DNA of 64,000 nucleotides from Thalassotalea hakodatensis. Its GTDB lineage: Bacteria; Pseudomonadota; Gammaproteobacteria; Enterobacterales; Alteromonadaceae. Positions 7,052 to 15,182 of the stretch are shown here, piece by piece. Location of the stretch: the NCBI RefSeq assembly GCF_030295995.1, contig NZ_AP027365.1:2884066-2948065 (forward strand), given 5' to 3'. Every line of letters begins with the position of its first letter. The first letter of the stretch is position 1. Made by a program: the position numbers and the translations under genes. The notes under the pieces were generated by a model that ran no database searches, was not told the DNA's origin, and saw only the letters and a program-made list of their open reading frames with translations.

Positions 7052-8308
7052 TTATACTTGGCCCAACACTTGGGCAGGATCAATTTTCGTTGCTCGCCAT
7101 GCGGGGTAAACAGTAGCCACTAACGTTAGCAACAACGCCGTGCAAACAGTTAGATAGATGTCAGCACTATTCACTTCTGTCGGTAAATAATCGACAAAGT
7201 ATACATCGCCTGATAATAACTTAGCGCCAAAAAAAGATTCTAAAATTCGCGCAATGTCAGTTAAATTTAGCGCGAGTACTGTGCCGACAATACCACCAAT
7301 GAAGGTACCAACAAGTCCATTCCTTAAGCCCTGTAGTATAAATGTCATCATAATGGTTTGAGAACGCGCGCCCATGGTTTTTAAAATTGCGATATCACTT
7401 TTTTTATCGTTTACGGCCATAATCAAAGTTGAAACAATATTAAAACTTGCTACCGCAATCACAAGCACTAAGACAATAAACATCACCATTCTGACAAGTT
7501 GAATATCGTTATATAAATGCCCTTGAGAATAGGTCCAATCATAAATATACACATAAGCATCTGTTTTATAAGCAACTTGCTTTGCAACTTTCGCCGCATC
7601 GAATACTTGCTCAACCGTTAAGCGAATACTCTGCACCTGATGAGACTCATAGTGCATAATATCCTGACCTTGAGATAGCGAAATATACGCTTGTTGTGCA
7701 TCTATCTCACCACCAAACTTAAATATTCCAACGACAGTAGCATTGCGTTTGCTCATCGCATTAAATTGACGTTTTACTTGCACTTCTTGACGCATAGGCG
7801 GCAATAGAATTTGTAACTGCTCACCGACTTTCACACCTAATTTATCAGCAGTGGCTTGTCCAATAATAATGCTGTTTTCTTTTAATAAATGTTGCCAATC
7901 ACCATCGACCATATGATGTGAAATTGCCGAGACTTGCTGTTCCAGTTGTACATCAACGCCACTTAACTCTACGCCCTTTAACTTATCTTTATGTTGCAAC
8001 ATTCCTTGTACTTTTATTAACGGAGCTGCAGCCACAACATTTGGTTGTTGATTGGCATTATTTACTTGCTGTTGCCAATGATTTATCGGTTCATTGACGC
8101 TAACAAGTTCTGCATGGGGAACCACAGATAATAAATGTTGCGCTAATGCCCTTTCAAACCCATTCATAGCACTTAACACCAAAATTAAGATGGCAACGCC
8201 AAGCGCTATTCCAATGGTTGATGACGCAGAAATAAAAGAGGCAAAACCACTATTTTTTTTCTGGCTGATATAGCGTCTTGCTAAAAAATAACTGAGTGAT
8301 TTAGCCAT
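7052..8308 (-). CDS. lolE: Lipoprotein-releasing ABC transporter permease LolE
   Basis: Inner-membrane permease of the LolCDE complex, which extracts outer-membrane lipoproteins from the inner membrane and hands them to LolA. At 418 residues it has the family's usual size: one N-terminal helix (about 25-50, [20 protein letters not shown]), a large periplasmic MacB-like domain, and three C-terminal helices with the FtsX-like core. The segment [16 protein letters not shown] is typical. It is the third gene of lolC-lolD-lolE and overlaps lolD by 8 bases. LolC and LolE are homologues; I assign E by order and by comparison with the first permease. Confidence 0.93.
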   Translation of the reverse strand: MAKSLSYFLARRYISQKKNSGFASFISASSTIGIALGVAILILVLSAMNGFERALAQHLLSVVPHAELVSVNEPINHWQQQVNNANQQPNVVAAAPLIKVQGMLQHKDKLKGVELSGVDVQLEQQVSAISHHMVDGDWQHLLKENSIIIGQATADKLGVKVGEQLQILLPPMRQEVQVKRQFNAMSKRNATVVGIFKFGGEIDAQQAYISLSQGQDIMHYESHQVQSIRLTVEQVFDAAKVAKQVAYKTDAYVYIYDWTYSQGHLYNDIQLVRMVMFIVLVLVIAVASFNIVSTLIMAVNDKKSDIAILKTMGARSQTIMMTFILQGLRNGLVGTFIGGIVGTVLALNLTDIARILESFFGAKLLSGDVYFVDYLPTEVNSADIYLTVCTALLLTLVATVYPAWRATKIDPAQVLGQV

Positions 8309-8996
8309 CGACTAGCTCTTCTACATTAACAAGCACACCATGATCTAATTTAATTTGTCTATCCATTTTTGCTGCCAAGGTTAAATCATGTGTAACAATA
8401 ATGAAGCTGGTATTTAATGTGCGATTGAGCGTTTTCAACAGTTGATAAATTTGCTCAGCAGTATCGAAGTCTAAATTACCCGTTGGTTCATCGGCCAACA
8501 CTAATGCCGGCTTTGTCACTAAAGCCCGAGCAATCGCAACCCGTTGTCTTTCTCCACCCGATAATTCTGAAGGACGATGTGCTAAACGATGAGACAATCC
8601 TACTTGCGCTAACATTTCAGAGGCTAACTTCTCAGCTTCATTTTCCTGTAGGCCTCGGATCAACAATGGCATTGCCACATTTTCTAACGCGGAAAACTCC
8701 ATCATTAGGTGGTGAAACTGATAAATAAAACCAATATGTTGATTTCTAAACTTTGCTTTCTTTTTCTCGCTTAATGTATGAATGTCAGTGCCATTGATAA
8801 ATACTTGTCCTGAACTAGGGCTATCTAACCCACCGGCCAAATGCAAAAGCGTACTCTTGCCACTGCCAGAGCTACCTACTATCGCTAATAACTCACCAGA
8901 TGCAACAGTAAGATCAACCCCCTGTAATACAGAAGTTTCCATTGTTCCTTGTTGGTAAACTTTAGTAAGTTGTTTACAAATCAAACCATTACTCAT
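8301..8996 (-). CDS. lolD: Lipoprotein-releasing ABC transporter ATPase LolD
   Basis: ATPase of the LolCDE complex. Walker A (GSSGSGKST), the signature [15 protein letters not shown], Walker B ([12 protein letters not shown]) and the H-loop (IIVTHD) are all intact. The frame is open further upstream to 9056, but the start [14 protein letters not shown] at 8996 is chosen because the extra 20 residues lie inside lolC and are not part of the family. The chosen start overlaps lolC by 8 bases, matching the lolD/lolE overlap. At 231 residues it fits LolD. The gene is essential in E. coli-like bacteria. Confidence 0.95.
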   Translation of the reverse strand: MSNGLICKQLTKVYQQGTMETSVLQGVDLTVASGELLAIVGSSGSGKSTLLHLAGGLDSPSSGQVFINGTDIHTLSEKKKAKFRNQHIGFIYQFHHLMMEFSALENVAMPLLIRGLQENEAEKLASEMLAQVGLSHRLAHRPSELSGGERQRVAIARALVTKPALVLADEPTGNLDFDTAEQIYQLLKTLNRTLNTSFIIVTHDLTLAAKMDRQIKLDHGVLVNVEELVDG

Positions 8997-10215
8997 TACG
9001 AAGTACCTCCGCAGGTTGGGTAAGTGATGCACGATAGGCAGGGTATAGCGTTGCAATGAAACTCATCGCTAATGCCGTGAAAGAAATCATAAAAATATCA
9101 CTCAACTGCATGTTAATAGGTAGAGACTGCGAGAAACCACTACCAAACATATTAATATTAAAATACGTTATCAGGTTATTTAAATTTAACGTTAATATCA
9201 CCCCGAAAATGGTACCCAACATAACGCCCCAAACACCATTAATAAGCCCTTGCGCCATAAAAATCTTGATAATACCGCTTCTATCCATACCAAAGGTTTG
9301 TAAAATAGCAATTTCTCCTTGCTTATCAATTACAATCATCACTAACGCAGAAACAATATTGAAGGCAGCAACAGCTATAATTAAACTTAGCATTAGCCAC
9401 ATCATGTTTTTTTCCATACTAACAGCCGAAAATAACGTACCCTGCGTTGAACGCCATGTACTAAATTGGTAGTTTGAAAAGTCGTTTTGGTTAGCTTCAA
9501 CCAGAGAATCAGCAGCAAAAGCGTCATCTAAGTATAAACGTAAATGGCTAATGGAATCTGCAGGATAGCGCAGTAACTTACTAGCATCTCGACGATGAAT
9601 ATAAATAACCCAATCATCTACTTGTGAGCGCATATTAAAAATACCACTAATGGTAAACGTGCGTTGTACTGGAATGCGTCCCATGGGGGTGAATAAGGTT
9701 TTTTCGGGTACCACAACACGAATGGTATCCCCCATTGAAACAGATAACTTTTGTGCTAATGATTGGCCAAGAATAACGGAGTACTTTTGATTGGTTAGAT
9801 AACTTAACTGCCCTGCAACCATATGATTGAAAACAATATTATTTCTTTCTTCATTAGGTTCAATACCTTGTAACAGCACGCCACGCAGCGTTTTATTGGA
9901 TAACACTAACGCTTCTGTTTCAATAATTGGAGTGACATGAGTGACGTGTTCAAGTGTGGAAAGTTTCGCGTGTAAATCGCGCCAATTATTCATCGGCTGA
10001 TTATTTTCACTGACCAACACATGCGGCACAATACCTAAAATACGTTTTTTTAATTCCCCTTCAAAACCATTCATTACAGAAACTACCGTAATGAGCGCGC
10101 TAACGCCCAGTAAAATACCCACAATAGAGAAAAAAGTAATAAAGGAAACAAAGCCTGAACGCTGGCGACTTCTGCTATAACGAAGTCCGATAAAGAAACT
10201 AACCGGCTGAAACAT
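8989..10215 (-). CDS. lolC: Lipoprotein-releasing ABC transporter permease LolC
   Basis: First permease of the lolCDE operon, 408 residues. It shows the LolC/E layout: N-terminal [27 protein letters not shown] with the first membrane helix, a periplasmic region of about 220 residues, then three helices and the conserved [15 protein letters not shown] loop. The C-terminus ([19 protein letters not shown]) is standard. LolC is the subunit that contacts LolA in E. coli. The gene opens the operon; about 75 bases separate it from the upstream hydrolase gene, on the same strand. Confidence 0.93.
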   Translation of the reverse strand: MFQPVSFFIGLRYSRSRQRSGFVSFITFFSIVGILLGVSALITVVSVMNGFEGELKKRILGIVPHVLVSENNQPMNNWRDLHAKLSTLEHVTHVTPIIETEALVLSNKTLRGVLLQGIEPNEERNNIVFNHMVAGQLSYLTNQKYSVILGQSLAQKLSVSMGDTIRVVVPEKTLFTPMGRIPVQRTFTISGIFNMRSQVDDWVIYIHRRDASKLLRYPADSISHLRLYLDDAFAADSLVEANQNDFSNYQFSTWRSTQGTLFSAVSMEKNMMWLMLSLIIAVAAFNIVSALVMIVIDKQGEIAILQTFGMDRSGIIKIFMAQGLINGVWGVMLGTIFGVILTLNLNNLITYFNINMFGSGFSQSLPINMQLSDIFMISFTALAMSFIATLYPAYRASLTQPAEVLRNE

Positions 10216-10289
10216 TATTTTTCTATGCTAAATTAAGCTATTTGAATTAGCCAAGCATAACATAACAAACGCTGAGTTAATAACGCCTA

Positions 10290-11036
10290 TTATGCTGTTT
10301 TTGTTAGTGTTCGATTAAAAAACTCTACTGACATTCCATAAACACGTAATGCTAACGCAGGATCGTATCTGTCGCCTTCATCACGCATAAACGCGTGTTG
10401 TGCATTAAATTCATGCCAGGTGAACGTATTGGCTGAATTAAGTAACTTTTTGTGTATCTTCATTCTACCTTCGTCAGGTACATGTGGGTCTTGTTTACCC
10501 CAAATCATCATTAACTCACCTTTTATATCAGGCGTACGCGTTAAAGAATCATTATGCTCTTCGCAAGAAAGCGTATTTGAATGAATATCGGTTGCATATA
10601 AACACACCGCAGAGAATACCTTACTATTTAATGCCGCACGGTAAGCTAAATGGCCACCGATACACACGCCCATTGTACCTATAGCCCCGGTACAATAGGT
10701 TTGCTGATTTATAAATTCCACCAACGCCTTGGTATCTGTGTCATGGCTTTCTAACGGCTTTGCCCATTTATCATTATTTCCCTTATCCTTGCCTTCATCG
10801 TCATAACCGAGCACGGTTCCTAACGGGTTTAATTCGTGAAAGACTTCCGGTACTAAAACAACAAAGCCATGACCAGCCATAATCGCTGCCGTTCTGGCAA
10901 TCGGCGCTGTTTGTTGAAAAATTTCAGAATAAAAAATAATGCTGGGATACTTGCCGCCAGCTTGTGGGCGATAAATATAAGTTCGCATAGGCCCTGTAGC
11001 CGTATTTATATCAATAACATTTTTTTGAATGATCAT
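10290..11036 (-). CDS. Dienelactone hydrolase family protein
   Basis: A 248-residue cytoplasmic alpha/beta hydrolase of the dienelactone hydrolase family. The nucleophile is C125 in the elbow GVCIGGH. E38 (YSEIF), D183 (GKQDPHVPDEGR) and H214 (QHAFMRDE) complete the usual set. Dienelactone hydrolases open carboxymethylenebutenolide in chlorocatechol breakdown, but many homologues in non-degraders act as broad esterases. No aromatic pathway gene stands nearby, so the substrate is open. It is probably monocistronic, ahead of lolC on the same strand. Confidence 0.88.
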   Translation of the reverse strand: MIIQKNVIDINTATGPMRTYIYRPQAGGKYPSIIFYSEIFQQTAPIARTAAIMAGHGFVVLVPEVFHELNPLGTVLGYDDEGKDKGNNDKWAKPLESHDTDTKALVEFINQQTYCTGAIGTMGVCIGGHLAYRAALNSKVFSAVCLYATDIHSNTLSCEEHNDSLTRTPDIKGELMMIWGKQDPHVPDEGRMKIHKKLLNSANTFTWHEFNAQHAFMRDEGDRYDPALALRVYGMSVEFFNRTLTKTA

Positions 11037-11145
11037 CGGTTTGCGCTTTTAAATGGTTAATGTTCATTAAGTTAGTGTAGCGATATTCTCACATGATGGT
11101 AATCATTAAATAATTCATCAACCATTTCAATAAACATATCAACCG

Positions 11146-11397
11146 CTATTTGAAACGAACCTTATTGCCAATCATTTTAAGTGCGGGTACTCCTCGAATT
11201 AACGCTTCTCTTGCAAACGTTTGATGGCATTGAGGGCATTCACCTAACTTTTCGGTATGATCTTGAGCGATTCGTTCCGTAAAACACTTTATTAGTGCTC
11301 CTTTTCCGCCTTTTCTGTATTTAAACAATTTGCACTGACAAGCAGCACAATAAATATCAACTGTTCTGCTCGGTCCTTTCGTATTAGGTTTTGCCAT
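11146..11397 (-). CDS. Small zinc-ribbon protein
   Basis: An 83-residue basic protein with two CxxC pairs (CAAC near residue 17 and CPQC near 54) plus further cysteines, which should form a zinc ribbon. The many lysines and arginines ([12 protein letters not shown]) suggest nucleic-acid binding, perhaps RNA. Similar short proteins are annotated as hypothetical in Shewanella and Vibrio relatives. It stands alone, divergent from the chemoreceptor gene. The function is not known. Confidence 0.7.
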   Translation of the reverse strand: MAKPNTKGPSRTVDIYCAACQCKLFKYRKGGKGALIKCFTERIAQDHTEKLGECPQCHQTFAREALIRGVPALKMIGNKVRFK

Positions 11398-11532
11398 GCA
11401 TTAAAGCTCTTCTTTTTAAAAGATATTATAATTGTATTAAAAAAGTGTACATCATTCGCATTTTTTAAAATGGCTACTACAATCAACTATATAAGGCGAT
11501 ATATTCGCTATTCACTATGGAAAATAAATTTA

Positions 11533-13152
11533 ATGTTTGTACTAAATAAACTATCGATTCGATTCAAAATTCTCATGATTCCAATTGTAGGCACGATAGG
11601 TTTTTTAATTTATTTAATCACCAGTATGACGGCGATGTCGCAAATTGTGAACCAACTTGAGCGTGCATACGCGATTGAATATAAATATTTAGAGTCTTCT
11701 AAGTATGCTTTAAACCACCTGGATAAAATAAAAGAAACATTAGGCAATGCCGTTACCATGGGCGAGCAAGAAATGCTGGAAACCGCCAACGGCTATGCTG
11801 ATGACTTTCGACAAAACGTTAAACAAACGGCTAGCCTTGATCCAGCTCATTCATCAACCATCAAACAACTGGTTAGCGATTTCGAAGATTATTACCAACA
11901 AGCATTTACCTTATCAAGTGAAATGGTTGATGGCAGTATGGACTTTGAAACGTTAGGCGCACGATCATCAGCAATGGCAGATAAATTAAATACTTTACAA
12001 ACCGAATTACAGCAATTCAAAAGTACGAAAAATAAAGCATTTAATGACGCCTTTGAATCAGTCAATAGCAAAGTTTCTTCTACTGTCACTATCGGTATTA
12101 CCATTGGAGTGATCACTATACTTGTATTGTTTAGCGTTGCCATTCCAATTATTTCCTCTATCAGTAACAGCTTGAAAAATGTGATCGCTTCACTAAAAAA
12201 TATTGCTCAAGACAATGGTGATTTGACCGTTCGCCTACAAACAAATAGTCAAGATGAAATTGGCGATTTGGTTTTTTGGTTTAATAATTTTATTGAAAAA
12301 TTACAGGGAGTAATAAAACGCGTGGTAGATACTGCGGTTCCACTTGCAAATACCGCGAATAATATTCAGCGACTATCTAATGAAACCATTAATTCTTTTA
12401 ATCGACAAAACGACAGTATTTCAGCATCAAAATCATCCGTAGAAGAAATGAGTCATAGTGTTAATACCATCACATCAAACGCTGCTGATGCTGTAACATC
12501 TGCACAAAATGCCAACTCGGAAGCAGAAAATGGCAAAAATGTTGTCGATCAAACAGTGATAGAAATAAGGCAATTGTCTGACGTGATAAAAGAATCTTCT
12601 GAAATTATTAATCAACTCAATGAAGATACCAATAAAGTCAATGTAGTGCTTGACGTAATTAAAGGCATCGCTGAACAAACTAATCTTTTAGCGCTAAACG
12701 CCGCTATTGAAGCGGCACGAGCTGGAGAGCAAGGCCGAGGCTTTGCTGTTGTTGCTGATGAAGTGAGAGGGTTAGCTTCACGTACGCAAGAATCGACTGA
12801 ACAAATTAATCAAATGATAGAACAATTACAAAGCGCAGCACGCAATGCGGTGAATACCATGGAAACATCAATTACAGGAGTTGAAAGTAGTGTCACCAGT
12901 GCCAATCAAGCAGGCAATAGTCTTTTAGAAATTACAGAAGCAATAAATATTATTTCACAAATGAATGATCAAATTGCCAACTCAACACAACAACAAACCT
13001 CTATTTCAACCATTATGGTGGAGCACGTTGATGATATTCAACAATGTGCGCAAGATGCCTCTAATGCAACCACTGAAATAGCTTCCGTCAGTGATGAGTT
13101 AACCAACCTTGCGTCAAAACTTGAAGAAATAGCACTACAATTTAAAGTGTAG
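11533..13152 (+). CDS. Methyl-accepting chemotaxis protein
   Basis: A transmembrane chemoreceptor of about 539 residues. It has an N-terminal membrane helix (about 12-34), a periplasmic helical-bundle ligand domain of about 150 residues, a second helix (about 187-210), a HAMP domain ([16 protein letters not shown]) and a signalling domain. The highly conserved hairpin tip [18 protein letters not shown] followed by FAVVADEVR contacts CheA/CheW. An in-frame ATG exists at 11470, but the ATG at 11533 is preferred because GGAAA lies at a suitable distance and the first helix then comes close to the N-terminus. It is followed after 24 bases by a porin gene and then by a phosphate-binding-like gene, suggesting one unit. 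Confidence 0.93.
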   Translation: MFVLNKLSIRFKILMIPIVGTIGFLIYLITSMTAMSQIVNQLERAYAIEYKYLESSKYALNHLDKIKETLGNAVTMGEQEMLETANGYADDFRQNVKQTASLDPAHSSTIKQLVSDFEDYYQQAFTLSSEMVDGSMDFETLGARSSAMADKLNTLQTELQQFKSTKNKAFNDAFESVNSKVSSTVTIGITIGVITILVLFSVAIPIISSISNSLKNVIASLKNIAQDNGDLTVRLQTNSQDEIGDLVFWFNNFIEKLQGVIKRVVDTAVPLANTANNIQRLSNETINSFNRQNDSISASKSSVEEMSHSVNTITSNAADAVTSAQNANSEAENGKNVVDQTVIEIRQLSDVIKESSEIINQLNEDTNKVNVVLDVIKGIAEQTNLLALNAAIEAARAGEQGRGFAVVADEVRGLASRTQESTEQINQMIEQLQSAARNAVNTMETSITGVESSVTSANQAGNSLLEITEAINIISQMNDQIANSTQQQTSISTIMVEHVDDIQQCAQDASNATTEIASVSDELTNLASKLEEIALQFKV

Positions 13153-13176
13153 TGCGCAATACCATAGGAAATCATT

Positions 13177-14316
13177 ATGAAAAAAACATTCATATGTTTG
13201 GCTACGTTAAGTGCCTTAACTTCGTCAGCAGCACATGCAGATATTACCTTTAATGGGTTTGCTTCTGTTGTAGGCGGCATGACTACATCGAGTAAAGATC
13301 AACTTTATAACTTTGATGATAACCTTGATTTTAAACAAGGCTCATTATTTGCTTTACAAGCATCAAGTGATTTAGACAACGGCTTAGGTGTAACACTTCA
13401 ATTAACAGCAAAAGGCGCTGATGATTGGGATCCAGAATTTAAATGGGCTTATGTGAGTTATGATGCTTCAGACGAGTTTCGGATTCTTGCGGGTAGACAA
13501 CGCGCACCCTTTTACATGTATTCTGATTATTTAGATGTATCATATGCTTACCCGTGGATTTCTCCTCCGAAAGGTGTGTACGATTTAATTTTTGATACTT
13601 TCGATGGGCTTGGTGGTATTTACACAACATCTTTTGGTAACGTAGACGCTACATTTCATGGCATCTATGGCAGAAATACCGATGACATTGAAGCATTTGG
13701 TCAGCAGGTCAAACCAGATATTACCGGGCTTACAGGCCTGTCATCTACTTTCGTATACGATTGGTTAACCCTTAGAGCCAGTTATTTTGTTGCAGACGTG
13801 TCTATACCCTTAACAGACTTACAAACTTTATCCGCAGGATGGCAACAAGCAGGGTTTAATGACATTGCACAACAAACTAATATTGCGGAAGATGATGCTT
13901 CATTTTTGGAGTTCGGCTTTCAAATGCACTTTGATAATATTCAAATTGTTGGCGAATATACCAACTTAGACATTGACAACTCACCGCTTGTAGAAGAAGA
14001 GTCATATTATGTAATGACGGGATACCAGTTTGATCGTGTTTTATTACACTTAACCTACGGTAAAGATGACAACGCAATGCCCAACTACACTTCAGGGGTA
14101 CCTTATGGTATTGCCCCTACGCTTGATTTTCTCAAAGGGACTACAGAAGAAATAATAACCAATCAAATATCAAAAGAAAATTATTTAACGTTTGGCGTAC
14201 GTTATGACTTCCATGATTCTGCCGCCGTAAAATTTGAATATACCGATTTTGAAAATGAAACTGATAGTAGTTATGATGCAGGATTATTCCGTATGGCATT
14301 AGTAACGGTTTTTTAA
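13177..14316 (+). CDS. Outer-membrane porin-like protein
   Basis: A 379-residue exported beta-barrel protein. The signal peptide MKKTFICLATLSALTSSAAHA is cleaved before DITFNGFASVV, and the protein ends in phenylalanine (ALVTVF), as outer-membrane barrels recognised by BamA do. Alternating amphipathic strands (VSYDASDEFRILAGRQRAP, FGVRYDFHDSAAVKFEYTDF) run to the end. It is related to the Gram-negative porin superfamily; selectivity cannot be read from sequence. It sits 24 bases after a chemoreceptor gene and 10 before a small phosphate-binding-like gene. Confidence 0.85.
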   Translation: MKKTFICLATLSALTSSAAHADITFNGFASVVGGMTTSSKDQLYNFDDNLDFKQGSLFALQASSDLDNGLGVTLQLTAKGADDWDPEFKWAYVSYDASDEFRILAGRQRAPFYMYSDYLDVSYAYPWISPPKGVYDLIFDTFDGLGGIYTTSFGNVDATFHGIYGRNTDDIEAFGQQVKPDITGLTGLSSTFVYDWLTLRASYFVADVSIPLTDLQTLSAGWQQAGFNDIAQQTNIAEDDASFLEFGFQMHFDNIQIVGEYTNLDIDNSPLVEEESYYVMTGYQFDRVLLHLTYGKDDNAMPNYTSGVPYGIAPTLDFLKGTTEEIITNQISKENYLTFGVRYDFHDSAAVKFEYTDFENETDSSYDAGLFRMALVTVF

Positions 14317-14326
14317 GGAGACAACA

Positions 14327-14737
14327 ATGAAATTATTAAAAACAAGTATAGTTGTTTATTTATCAATCTTAAGTTTTTCCTCCTTGGGCGATGTTGCTGT
14401 CATTGTAAATCCGAATAACACGAGTGAGATCAGCGAGAACGATATCAGTCGAATATTTTTAGGGAAAAATAAATCCTACGCCAATGGTAATTCTGTTGAG
14501 CCTGTTAACACCAAATATGGTAATGGTGTTCGTAAAGAGTTTGAAGATAAGCTTATTGGTAAAAATAAATCGCAAATGAAGGCCTATTGGTCGAAACTCA
14601 TCTTTACAGGCAAAGGAAAACCACCTAAAGAGTTATCATCAGATGATGAAATAATCGCATTTGTAGCTGCAAACCCTAATGCTATCGGTTATATCTCAAG
14701 TGAAAAAGTAAACGACTCGGTTAAAGTGGTAAAATAA
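14327..14737 (+). CDS. Small phosphate-binding-like periplasmic protein
   Basis: A 136-residue exported protein (signal peptide about 1-21) that resembles the N-terminal lobe of PstS-like phosphate-binding proteins. VNPNNTSEISENDISRIFLGKNKSYANG and AIGYISSEKVNDSVKVV are typical; the first string is cited only for the IFLGK core. It is less than half the length of true PstS, and no pst permease genes are nearby. A transport role is therefore doubtful and a sensing role with the upstream chemoreceptor is possible. A strong terminator follows at 14775-14803, closing the three-gene unit. Confidence 0.8.
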   Translation: MKLLKTSIVVYLSILSFSSLGDVAVIVNPNNTSEISENDISRIFLGKNKSYANGNSVEPVNTKYGNGVRKEFEDKLIGKNKSQMKAYWSKLIFTGKGKPPKELSSDDEIIAFVAANPNAIGYISSEKVNDSVKVVK

Positions 14738-14774
14738 ATAGCCATTCACGTACATTTGAACAAAATAAAACAGC

Positions 14775-14803
14775 ATGCCGTTCTCATTAGTGAACGGCAT
14801 TTT
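14775..14803 (+). terminator. Rho-independent terminator of the MCP-porin unit
   Basis: Perfect 9-base arms ATGCCGTTC (14775-14783) and GAACGGCAT (14792-14800) enclose an 8-base loop and run into TTTT. It lies 38 bases after the stop at 14737. Confidence 0.85.
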
Positions 14804-15182
14804 AGTTTTCACTTTATCAGTATGATTAACAGTAAAGCAACTAAATGGTAATGCCAAAACTTATCATTAAACAATTTAGTCTCTAATCCTTCTTACAATA
14901 ATTGATAGACCAACTCCAACTTCTCACTTTTGTTAACACCTCTTTCCTCACTGACTATAATCAAAAGCTAATAACACATATAAATAAAAAAAATGATTTT
15001 AAGCTAAGACTTACCACCTATAATGTATAGCCACATTGTATTACCAATAATAAAAACAACCAAAAAACACCCCTTGTTATTGGTTACTATTTAAACTATA
15101 AAATATAACCAGAGGATTTAAAACAAAACACCTCTTTGGTAATACCAAAAAAATTATAAATATAAAGAATTTGTGGGAGACA
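14804..15182 (+). promoter_or_regulatory. Regulatory region of the first TonB-dependent receptor
   Basis: An AT-rich stretch without a gene. It holds a perfect TTGGT-AAT-ACCAA palindrome at 15136-15148, described separately. A partial match lies at 15036-15047 (TTGTATTACCAA) and a TTGGT half-site near 15092. A ribosome-binding site GGGAG (15175-15179) precedes the receptor start. No promoter boxes could be assigned with confidence. Confidence 0.5.
15136..15148. promoter_or_regulatory. Palindromic operator TTGGTAATACCAA (candidate GntR site)
   Basis: A perfect 13-base palindrome stands 34 bases before the receptor start. TTGGT-N3-ACCAA is the known recognition pattern of several FadR-subfamily GntR regulators such as PdhR and LldR. 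A FadR-type regulator is encoded at 39813 in the same locus, and the same palindrome occurs upstream of it. Binding near the start suggests repression relieved by an alginate-derived ligand. Confidence 0.75.

Noticed and set aside
9056-9472. 138-codon plus-strand frame
   Set aside because: It is a shadow of lolC on the other strand, with biased composition and no recognisable domain.
15036-15047. TTGTATTACCAA as a full operator
   Set aside because: Only one half matches at the right spacing, so it is kept as a partial match and not listed as a site.
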